Assembly: GCA_028872685.1 (NCBI GenBank)
Contig: JAPKEI010000151.1
Coordinates: 1 to 6,595 of the forward strand
Direction of reading: 5' to 3'
DNA: 6,595 nucleotides
Origin: Verrucomicrobiota bacterium
GTDB taxonomy: Bacteria > Verrucomicrobiota > Verrucomicrobiia > Limisphaerales > UBA1100
Shown here: one piece after another, positions 1 through 5,989 of the stretch
Numbering within the stretch: the stretch's first letter is position 1
Layout: each line of letters starts with the position of its first letter
Program-made: the position numbers and the translations under genes
The notes under the pieces: generated by a model
Database searches by the model: none
What the model was told of the DNA's origin: nothing
Seen by the model: only the letters and a program-made list of their open reading frames with translations

Positions 1-20
1 CCAATACGACCGAACGCTCG

Positions 21-2012
21 ATGAAGCCGTGGATTATTTACCTCGTCATCTTCGGTGCCATTTTTGTGCTGCTTACGTTGAATACAGATTCAAAAAAAGG
101 CGAAGAAACAAAAATGGACTATCGGGAGTTCAAGGAATTGCTTGATTTAAAACTGATTGTTGAAGCAAATATCAAATACTCACAAGCCACGGATTTGCGG
201 GGAATTAACGGGGTTATCGCCAAAACCAATTCGGCTCACGAGGCTATCTTGGAACCCGGCAGCCAAAAAATGAAGCCCGGCAAGCAGTTTGCTTTTGAGT
301 CGTTCATCCCAAAAGATCACGAGGCGGAAATTCTCACGGCACCCAACATCACGCAAGAACGCGAGAGCACGTTGCTGATGAGTTTCCTGATTACTATCCT
401 TCCGTTTTTGATCATCGTTTTCTTCATCTACTTTTTCTTTATCCGCCAAATCAAAATGGCCGGCAAAGGCGCAATGAACTTTGGCAAAAGTAAAGCGCGG
501 ATGATGAGCAAGGATAAAAATAAAATTACGTTCAAGGATGTGGCCGGCGTAGATGAAGCAAAAGATGAAGTCAGCGAGCTGGTGGAATTCTTAAAGGACC
601 CTAAAAAATTCCAAAAGCTCGGCGGACGAATCCCCAAAGGCATTCTAATGGTGGGTGCTCCTGGCACCGGCAAAACTCTCTTAGCCAAAGCTATCGCTGG
701 TGAGGCCGACGCCGGTTTCTTCAATATCAGTGGCTCGGATTTTGTTGAGATGTTCGTGGGCGTGGGCGCCAGCCGTGTTCGTGATATGTTTGAGCAAGCC
801 CGCAAAGTGTCGCCATGTCTTGTTTTCATTGATGAAATTGATGCAGTAGGGCGCCACCGCGGTCACGGGCTTGGCGGTGGTAACGATGAGCGCGAACAAA
901 CACTCAACGCGCTGCTTGTGGAAATGGACGGATTCGATTCGCAGGAGGGGATTATTATTATTGCTGCTACCAACCGTCCGGATGTTTTGGATCCGGCGTT
1001 ACTCCGCCCCGGCCGTTTTGATCGCCAAATCACTGTGAGCCTGCCGGATGTGCGCGGGCGGGAAGCGATTCTCAAAGTGCACGTAAAAAAGGTGAAGGTG
1101 GCCAAGAAGGTGGATCTTTCAATAATCGCGCGCGGCACGCCGGGGTATTCCGGCGCGGAATTGGCGAACTTGCTCAACGAAGCAGCGCTGCTCGCAGCGC
1201 GTCGAAACAAAAAACGCATCGGAATGGTTGAACTTGAAGAATCTCGCGACAAAGTTCGCTGGGGCCGAGAACGCCGCAGTATGGCCATGACTGAGGAGGA
1301 CAAAAAGCGCACCGCATGGCACGAGGCCGGCCACGCGATTATCAATGTGCTGCTGGAGCACTGCCATCCGCTGCACAAGGTTACCATCATTCCGCGCGGG
1401 CAATCGCTCGGGTCCACGATGAGTTTACCTAAAGATGACGTGCTTAATTATCATCGGCTCGAAATGCTTGATACCATTTGTATGACCATGGGCGGGCGTA
1501 TTGCGGAGGAAATGTATTCCGGCGATGTTTCTTCTGGTGCGGCAGGCGACATTAAGCAAGCCACCAAGATGGTGCGTGCAATGGTTTGCCAATTCGGCAT
1601 GAGTGACAAGCTGGGCATGGTGATGTACGGCGGCGAAAACGAACACGTCTTCCTCGGGCGCGACATGGCTAAAAGTAAAGAATACAGCGAAGATACCGCC
1701 CAGATAATTGACGCCGAAATGATGCGCATAACGAACGAATCATACGAACGTGCCCAGAAGCTCATCAGTGATAATCGCGACAAACTCGAGGTCATCGCGG
1801 AAAGCCTCTTGGAATACGAAACACTTGACGGTAAGCAAGTGGAAGAAATCGTGCGCACAGGCAAGTTCATCCCGCCCAACGACATTGGTAAAGACGGTGA
1901 TGGCCCAAGTGGTGAAGAAGCGTCCACACCATTGTCCGACGGCAAGCTCGAGAAAAAACCCGACGACGAGGATGGTGAGATCGGCAGCTCTCCCGCGCCA
2001 GCTCCCGCCTGA
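21..2012 (+). CDS. ftsH: ATP-dependent zinc metalloprotease FtsH (start uncertain)
   Basis: FtsH is a membrane-anchored AAA+ protease that unfolds and degrades misassembled membrane proteins and some short-lived soluble regulators. The 663-residue product has all the expected parts in order: TM helix 1 (about 4-20), a short periplasmic domain (about 22-117), TM helix 2 (about 119-140), and the AAA+ module. That module shows Walker A GAPGTGKT at 212-219, the pore loop MFVG at 244-247, Walker B LVFIDE at 267-272, and the second region of homology ending in RPGRFDR at 329-335 with its arginine fingers. The peptidase domain follows, with zinc motif HEAGH at 434-438 and the likely third zinc ligand D510 in GAAGD. 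The tail from about 620 is acidic and then Ser/Pro/Ala-rich, typical of a disordered C-terminus. The ATG at 21 has no Shine-Dalgarno sequence, and the frame stays open to the left edge (six more codons, no stop), so the true start may lie outside the window. The family call is certain; the N-terminus is not. Confidence 0.97.
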   Translation: MKPWIIYLVIFGAIFVLLTLNTDSKKGEETKMDYREFKELLDLKLIVEANIKYSQATDLRGINGVIAKTNSAHEAILEPGSQKMKPGKQFAFESFIPKDHEAEILTAPNITQERESTLLMSFLITILPFLIIVFFIYFFFIRQIKMAGKGAMNFGKSKARMMSKDKNKITFKDVAGVDEAKDEVSELVEFLKDPKKFQKLGGRIPKGILMVGAPGTGKTLLAKAIAGEADAGFFNISGSDFVEMFVGVGASRVRDMFEQARKVSPCLVFIDEIDAVGRHRGHGLGGGNDEREQTLNALLVEMDGFDSQEGIIIIAATNRPDVLDPALLRPGRFDRQITVSLPDVRGREAILKVHVKKVKVAKKVDLSIIARGTPGYSGAELANLLNEAALLAARRNKKRIGMVELEESRDKVRWGRERRSMAMTEEDKKRTAWHEAGHAIINVLLEHCHPLHKVTIIPRGQSLGSTMSLPKDDVLNYHRLEMLDTICMTMGGRIAEEMYSGDVSSGAAGDIKQATKMVRAMVCQFGMSDKLGMVMYGGENEHVFLGRDMAKSKEYSEDTAQIIDAEMMRITNESYERAQKLISDNRDKLEVIAESLLEYETLDGKQVEEIVRTGKFIPPNDIGKDGDGPSGEEASTPLSDGKLEKKPDDEDGEIGSSPAPAPA

Positions 2013-2020
2013 CACCGGCT

Positions 2021-2689
2021 ATGAAAATTGCCCCCTCGCTTTTGGCGGCGGATTTCGGAAAGTTCCAGCAAGAGGCTGCGCGCGCCGAGCGAGCTGGTGG
2101 TGATTGGCTCCACCTAGACATAATGGACGGCCATTTTGTGCCAAACATTTCTTTTGGGCCTGATGTAGTGAAAACGCTGCGGCCAAAAAACAAAATGTTT
2201 TTTGACGTGCACCTGATGTGTTCGCGCCCGGAAATTCTCATCGAACCCTTCGCCAAAGCAGGCGGTGAGCAAATTATCATTCACGCCGAACTAGACCAAA
2301 AAGTAAATGATCTCATTTGGCAAATTCGCAACTTAAATCTCAAGGTCGGCCTTGCTGTGAACCCGCCCACCTCCATCGCCGCCACCGAGCCTTATCTCGA
2401 TAAGATTGATCTGCTGCTTGTAATGACTGTGAACCCCGGTTTTGGTGGCCAATCCTTTATGGGCGAATGCCTGCCCAAAGTGCAACAAGCCTGGGAATGG
2501 CGTCGCCAACGTGGCCTCGGTTATCGTATCCAGGTGGATGGAGGAGTGGATTTGGCCACCGCTGCCGAATGTGCGCACGCGGGAGCAGATACTTTCGTGA
2601 GCGGCACGGGACTTTTCGGCAAACGCAATATGAAAGAAGCTGTAACGAGAATGCGCGCCACCGTGGAAAAAAACCGTAAACGCAACTGA
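2021..2689 (+). CDS. rpe: Ribulose-phosphate 3-epimerase
   Basis: The enzyme interconverts D-ribulose 5-phosphate and D-xylulose 5-phosphate in the pentose phosphate pathway (and the Calvin cycle where present), in the cytosol. The 222-residue product is a normal-length TIM barrel, close to the 225 residues of E. coli Rpe. Visible signatures are the N-terminal strand KIAPSLLAADF (2-12), HLDIMDGHFVPN (31-42), the VHLM strand (63-66), MTVNPGFGGQSF (135-146) and VDGGV (172-176). Metal ligands expected from the family are H31, D33, H64 and D173, with D33 and D173 also acting as the acid/base pair; all are present. Phosphate-binding glycines fall in the 142-143 and 195-197 regions. The start lies 8 nt after the ftsH stop with no Shine-Dalgarno sequence (the preceding bases are CACCGGCT), which suggests translation by reinitiation or coupling. 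The stop overlaps the next start by one base. The start is supported by alignment of the first beta strand to the family. Confidence 0.97.
   Translation: MKIAPSLLAADFGKFQQEAARAERAGGDWLHLDIMDGHFVPNISFGPDVVKTLRPKNKMFFDVHLMCSRPEILIEPFAKAGGEQIIIHAELDQKVNDLIWQIRNLNLKVGLAVNPPTSIAATEPYLDKIDLLLVMTVNPGFGGQSFMGECLPKVQQAWEWRRQRGLGYRIQVDGGVDLATAAECAHAGADTFVSGTGLFGKRNMKEAVTRMRATVEKNRKRN
2184..2204. repeat. A/T-rich perfect inverted repeat inside rpe
   Basis: A 9-bp arm CAAAAAACA (2184-2192) and its exact reverse complement TGTTTTTTG (2196-2204) are separated by AAA. It lies within rpe codons for residues 55-62 (PKNKMFFD) and contains A6 and T6 tracts. The inverted repeat is seen directly. Any function is unproven: the Lys/Asn/Phe codon run could produce it by chance, and a transcript hairpin would be mostly A-U and weak. 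Confidence 0.5.
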
Positions 2690-4125
2690 TGGCGACAGCT
2701 CACCCCAACATCAAGTTTGGCACTGACGGCTGGCGCGCGGTAATGGCAGAAGATTTCACCTTCGCCAATGTACGAGCCGTGGCGCAGGCCACGGCGGATT
2801 ATTTTCGCCGCCGCAAAACCCGTACCACACGTAAGCGGATGGTGGTGGGTTACGACCGGCGTTTTCTTTCAGACGAATTCGCAATGACCGTAGCCGAGGT
2901 GTTGGCGGGCAATGGCTACGAAGTGATTCTTACGAACACACCCACGCCCACACCGGCCGTTTCGTGGGCAGTCAAAGCGGGGCAGGGGAGGGCAGGAGTG
3001 ATGCTCACCGCCAGCCACAATCCCGCGCGCTTTAATGGCTACAAACTCAAACTCCACCATGGCGGCCCGGCAGATCCGGATACCTGTAGGGGCGTGGAGG
3101 CGCTGATTGGAAAGAATCCTGTGCGTTCGATGCCATTCAAAAAGGCACACTCCCGCAAACTAATTCGCGTGGAAGATATTCGGCCACGTTATTATCGCGC
3201 GTTACGTAAGTTGGTTGATTTCAATCTCATCGCAAAAAGCGGTTTGCGTTTTGGGCACGATGCGTTGTTTGGTGTAGGGGCAGGGTGCTTCGAAGAGTTA
3301 CTGGAAGGCACCAATTGCAAAGTTACTACTTTTAATGGCACACACGACCCCAACTTTGGTGGCATTAACCCTGAGCCCATCGCGCGCAATTACACCGCCA
3401 CAGCGGAGGCGCTTCGGCGCAAGCCGGTGGACTTTTGCCTCGTCACCGATGGTGACGCCGATCGTATTGGCGGAATGGACGGCCGCGGTAATGCGCTTAC
3501 CACTCACCAAATCATTTGCCTGTTACTTGAGCATTTTATTTTGCGCCGGCAAGGGCAGGGGAGGGTGGTGAAAGCGCTCACCACCACTTCGATGGTTGAT
3601 ATTATTTGCGGCCGTTACGACCTTAACCTCACCGAGACCGGCGTCGGCTTCAAATATATTTGTGAAGAAATGTTACACGGCGACGTGTTGCTCGGCTTCG
3701 AAGAAAGCGGCGGCGTGGGATTCCCCAACCACGTGCCCGAACGGGACGGCTTGCTTGCTGGCCTGATGATGCTCGAACTGCTCGCGATGGAAAAACTACC
3801 ACTTACCAAACTGCTCGCCCGATTGGACAGTGAATATTCACCGCACCGGTACGACCGCTTGGACACCCATTTCCCACTCGAAAAACGCGGTGAATTGATG
3901 GCCCAATGCGCGGTGTATCCACCCAAGCAACTTCTCGGCTCTCCGGTGGAGCGGTTGCAAACTTTTGATGGCGTGAAATTCACCGCCCGTAACGGCTGCT
4001 GGCTGATGCTGCGCGGATCCGGCACAGAGCCGGTCCTCCGCATTTACGCTGAAGCCCCCACCGAAGCCGGTGTAGCGCATTTGCTGGAACAGGGCCAAAA
4101 CCTCGCGCGGGCCTCGCTCCGATAG
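2689..4125 (+). CDS. Phosphoglucomutase/phosphomannomutase family alpha-D-phosphohexomutase
   Basis: Enzymes of this family move a phosphate between C1 and C6 of a hexose (glucose, mannose or glucosamine) through a phosphoserine enzyme, feeding glycogen, polysaccharide or cell-wall precursor synthesis. The 478-residue product has all four family landmarks: an N-terminal KFGTDGWR (9-16), the phosphoserine loop TASHNP (107-112, catalytic S109), the magnesium loop DGDADR (254-259; D254, D256, D258) and the phosphate-binding loop RGSGTEP (442-448). The sugar-recognition loop reads FEESGG (337-342). This differs from the GEMSGH/GEQSGH forms of typical ManB/AlgC and GlmM, and leans towards a glucose-phosphate mutase, but substrate cannot be fixed from sequence alone. 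The ATG overlaps the rpe stop (TGATG, 1 nt shared) with no Shine-Dalgarno sequence upstream, so translational coupling to rpe is likely. The length is normal and no active-site residue is missing. It carries two in-frame copies of a G-rich 13-bp repeat, annotated separately. Confidence 0.94.
   Translation: MATAHPNIKFGTDGWRAVMAEDFTFANVRAVAQATADYFRRRKTRTTRKRMVVGYDRRFLSDEFAMTVAEVLAGNGYEVILTNTPTPTPAVSWAVKAGQGRAGVMLTASHNPARFNGYKLKLHHGGPADPDTCRGVEALIGKNPVRSMPFKKAHSRKLIRVEDIRPRYYRALRKLVDFNLIAKSGLRFGHDALFGVGAGCFEELLEGTNCKVTTFNGTHDPNFGGINPEPIARNYTATAEALRRKPVDFCLVTDGDADRIGGMDGRGNALTTHQIICLLLEHFILRRQGQGRVVKALTTTSMVDIICGRYDLNLTETGVGFKYICEEMLHGDVLLGFEESGGVGFPNHVPERDGLLAGLMMLELLAMEKLPLTKLLARLDSEYSPHRYDRLDTHFPLEKRGELMAQCAVYPPKQLLGSPVERLQTFDGVKFTARNGCWLMLRGSGTEPVLRIYAEAPTEAGVAHLLEQGQNLARASLR
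2980..2992 (+). repeat. G-rich 13-bp direct repeat, copy 1
   Basis: GGGCAGGGGAGGG lies within the mutase gene and encodes Gly-Gln-Gly-Arg (residues 98-101) in frame 0. An identical copy occurs 573 bp downstream at 3553-3565 in the same reading phase. With flanking bases it has three G runs of three or more followed by a GG, so a two-layer G-quadruplex on the coding strand is conceivable. It uses the AGG arginine codon, rare in this window. Confidence 0.6.
3553..3565 (+). repeat. G-rich 13-bp direct repeat, copy 2
   Basis: This is an exact copy of the GGGCAGGGGAGGG found at 2980-2992. It again encodes Gly-Gln-Gly-Arg (mutase residues 289-292) and is followed by TGG, giving G runs GGG, GGGG, GGG and GG within 16 bases. 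Its position is a linker-like stretch ahead of the KALTTTSM strand, where sequence constraint is probably low. Confidence 0.6.
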
Positions 4126-4142
4126 CAATTTTCTTTTCATTA

Positions 4143-4153
4143 CGCAATTTGCG
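4143..4153. repeat. 11-bp palindrome in the mutase-lepA gap
   Basis: CGCAA-T-TTGCG is a perfect inverted repeat with a 1-nt centre, in the 64-nt gap upstream of lepA. The spacer is too short for an RNA hairpin, so if functional it would more plausibly be a DNA-binding half-site pair. It overlaps the hairpin at 4148-4169. No regulator can be named. Confidence 0.35.
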
Positions 4154-4169
4154 AGTATCGTCTCGCGGA
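4148..4169 (+). promoter_or_regulatory. Possible stem-loop in the lepA leader
   Basis: GCGAG (4151-4155) pairs with CTCGC (4162-4166) around the 6-nt loop TATCGT. The stem can extend by two G-U pairs and one A-U pair to 4148/4169. It ends 7 nt before the lepA ribosome binding site. It has no following U tract, so it is not a factor-independent terminator. It could affect lepA translation or mRNA stability. The pairing is seen in the sequence; the role is inference. Confidence 0.35.
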
Positions 4170-4176
4170 CGCGTTT

Positions 4177-4181
4177 GAAGG
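4177..4181 (+). promoter_or_regulatory. lepA ribosome binding site
   Basis: GAAGG sits 8 nt before the ATG at 4190, good Shine-Dalgarno spacing. It decides the start of lepA in favour of ATG 4190 over the in-frame TTG at 4175, because the TTG would overlap this site and has no such motif before it. Confidence 0.65.
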
Positions 4182-4189
4182 TTTCAAGG

Positions 4190-5980
4190 ATGGACCCCAA
4201 ATACATACGAAATTTTAGTATTATCGCCCACATCGACCACGGGAAAACCACGTTGTCGGATCGACTGCTTTCGTGCACTAACACGGTGAGTGAGCGCGAG
4301 ATGGAAGATCAACTGCTCGACTCGATGGACCTCGAGCGCGAACGCGGTATCACCATCAAGGCACATCCGGTGACGATGATGTACACCGCCAAGGATGGCC
4401 ACGAGTATGAGCTGAACCTCATCGACACACCGGGCCATGTGGATTTTTCCTACGAAGTTTCTCGCAGCCTCAGCGCGTGTGAGGGCGCGCTGCTTATCGT
4501 CGATGCCGCGCAAGGCGTAGAGGCGCAGACTGTCGCCAATGTCCACCTCGCCAACCGGCAAGGGCTGGAGGTCATTCCGGTCATCAATAAAATTGATTTA
4601 CCGCACGCCGATGTGCCCAATGCCATCAAGCAAATCGAAGACGTGCTGACCATTCCCGGCGACCACGCGATCCCATGCAGCGCAAAGGAAGGGATTGGCA
4701 TTGAAGATATTTTAGAGGCCATCATAGAACTGGTGCCCCCACCCAAGCCCACCGCAGACGGCAAACTTCAGGCTCTCGGATACGATTCAGTTTACGATCC
4801 ATACAAAGGCGTAATTATTCACGTGCGCGTTTTTGATGGGGAATTGCGACCCGGCATTCGAGTACGCCTCCATCATTCGCAAAAGACCATCGAGGTGAAA
4901 GAGGTTGGCAGCTTCAACCCCAAACCCTACACCCGAGACTGCCTCGGGGCGGGCGAGACCGGGTATTTCACCGCCAACATCCGCAGCCCGCGTGATGTGA
5001 AAATGGGCGACACCATCACCGATACTACAGATCCCGCGCCAATATTGCCCGGCTTTAAGGAAGTGCAGCCGATGGTGTTCAGCGGAATTTACCCAATTAA
5101 CTCCGTTGATTTCGAGAGCCTCAAGAGTAGTCTCGCCAAGCTGCAACTCAATGACCCCGCGTTTGTGTATCAGCCGGAAAGCTCGGTGGCACTCGGCTTC
5201 GGCTTTCGGTGCGGCTTTCTTGGTCTGTTGCATTTAGAAATCATTCAGGAACGCCTGCGGCGCGAGTTCGACATGGACATCATTGCCACGTACCCCAGCG
5301 TTATTTATCAGGTGGTACTCACCGACGGCACCAAGGTAGAGGTCGACAACCCCGCACATATGCCCGATCCCTCCGTTATTAACTGGATCGAGGAACCCGT
5401 CGTCCGCTTCTTCATTATTTGCCCCAATGATAACATCGGCGACATGATGAACCTCATCGGCGATAAGCGCGGCCTATTGGAGCACACCGAAACCCTCGAC
5501 ACCACCCGTGTGATGCTCGAAGGCACATTGCCGCTGAACGAAATCCTGATTGACTTTCACGACCGCATCAAGAGCATCACCCGTGGTTACGGAAGCATGG
5601 ATTACGAATCCGCCGGATACCTACAAGCCGATATGGTGAAGCTTGATATGATGGTGAACGGGGAGGGCGTAGACGCCTTCTCCAGCATTGTGCATCGCGA
5701 CAAAGCCACCGCCCGCGGCCGCTCGCTGGCAGCGAAACTGAAAGAAGTGATACCACGCCAACAATACAAGGTCGCCATTCAAGGTGCCATTGGTGGCAAC
5801 GTGATAGCACGCGAAACAATCGGCGCGATGCGCAAGGATGTCACCGCTAAATGCTACGGCGGCGACATCAGCCGCAAACGTAAATTATTAGACAAGCAGA
5901 AAAAGGGCAAAAAGCGAATGAAAGCCATTGGATCAGTCAACATCCCGCAGGACGCTTTCATTAAAGTACTCAAGGCATAG
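4190..5980 (+). CDS. lepA: Elongation factor 4 (LepA), ribosome-associated GTPase
   Basis: LepA/EF4 is a translational GTPase that binds the ribosome, has been described as a back-translocase, and influences initiation and ribosome assembly. It is associated with the cytoplasm and membrane. From ATG 4190 the product is 596 residues, close to the 599 of E. coli LepA. GTPase motifs are G1 AHIDHGKT (13-20), switch I RERGITIKA (50-58), G3 DTPGH (79-83, catalytic H83), G4 NKID (133-136) and G5 SAK (164-166). Family hallmarks follow: the segment from 334 to 348 (ALGFGFRCGFLGLLH), RGYGSMDYE (465-473), IPRQQ (521-525), and the LepA-specific basic C-terminal region with KCYGGDISRKRKLL (554-567) and KKGKKRMK (571-578). 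The start at ATG 4190 is supported by the GAAGG site and by the N-terminus MDPKYIRNFSIIAHIDHGK, which matches the usual family start. An in-frame TTG at 4175 would add five residues and is less likely. No truncation or missing motif is seen. Confidence 0.98.
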   Translation: MDPKYIRNFSIIAHIDHGKTTLSDRLLSCTNTVSEREMEDQLLDSMDLERERGITIKAHPVTMMYTAKDGHEYELNLIDTPGHVDFSYEVSRSLSACEGALLIVDAAQGVEAQTVANVHLANRQGLEVIPVINKIDLPHADVPNAIKQIEDVLTIPGDHAIPCSAKEGIGIEDILEAIIELVPPPKPTADGKLQALGYDSVYDPYKGVIIHVRVFDGELRPGIRVRLHHSQKTIEVKEVGSFNPKPYTRDCLGAGETGYFTANIRSPRDVKMGDTITDTTDPAPILPGFKEVQPMVFSGIYPINSVDFESLKSSLAKLQLNDPAFVYQPESSVALGFGFRCGFLGLLHLEIIQERLRREFDMDIIATYPSVIYQVVLTDGTKVEVDNPAHMPDPSVINWIEEPVVRFFIICPNDNIGDMMNLIGDKRGLLEHTETLDTTRVMLEGTLPLNEILIDFHDRIKSITRGYGSMDYESAGYLQADMVKLDMMVNGEGVDAFSSIVHRDKATARGRSLAAKLKEVIPRQQYKVAIQGAIGGNVIARETIGAMRKDVTAKCYGGDISRKRKLLDKQKKGKKRMKAIGSVNIPQDAFIKVLKA

Positions 5981-5982
5981 GG
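5979..5982 (+). promoter_or_regulatory. Likely lepB ribosome binding site
   Basis: AGGG overlaps the lepA stop codon and sits 7 nt before the ATG at 5990. It is a short but well-spaced Shine-Dalgarno match. Its overlap with the lepA end fits translation of the two genes from one mRNA. Confidence 0.45.
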
Positions 5983-5989
5983 CATTGAT

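Noticed and set aside
951..962. (ATT)4 trinucleotide run in ftsH
   Set aside because: It encodes four isoleucines at a conserved hydrophobic strand just before AATNRP, where FtsH normally has Ile/Val; no sign of a variable tract.
863..1417. A 184-codon open frame on the - strand inside ftsH
   Set aside because: It is opposite the conserved AAA+ and zinc-motif coding region. Its Ser/Arg-rich composition is what the reverse strand of this coding sequence gives; there is no motif or ribosome binding site.
1451..2113. A 220-codon open frame on the - strand across the ftsH 3' end and rpe start
   Set aside because: It lies wholly antisense to two clear genes. Its product is Ser/Pro-rich with no recognisable domain, and it crosses the ftsH-rpe boundary as an antisense shadow would.
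3441..3457. CGTCACC-GAT-GGTGACG inverted repeat in the mutase gene
   Set aside because: It is a perfect 7-bp repeat, but it encodes the conserved VTDGDA metal loop, so protein constraint explains it well enough.
4126..4140. T-rich run after the mutase stop as a factor-independent terminator
   Set aside because: The run AATTTTCTTTTCATT has no stable G/C stem directly before it; only 3-bp pairings are found.
4151..4158. GAGTAT as a -10 element for a lepA promoter
   Set aside because: It matches TATAAT at only three of six bases and no good -35 element lies at 16-18 nt upstream.
4175..4189. In-frame TTG at 4175 as the lepA start
   Set aside because: It overlaps the GAAGG site that serves ATG 4190 and would add five residues not usual for the family N-terminus.
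5434..5463. Direct repeat CATCGGCGA at 5434-5442 and 5455-5463 in lepA
   Set aside because: Both copies encode IGD in a conserved part of LepA, 21 nt apart; a short coincidence of codon use is enough.
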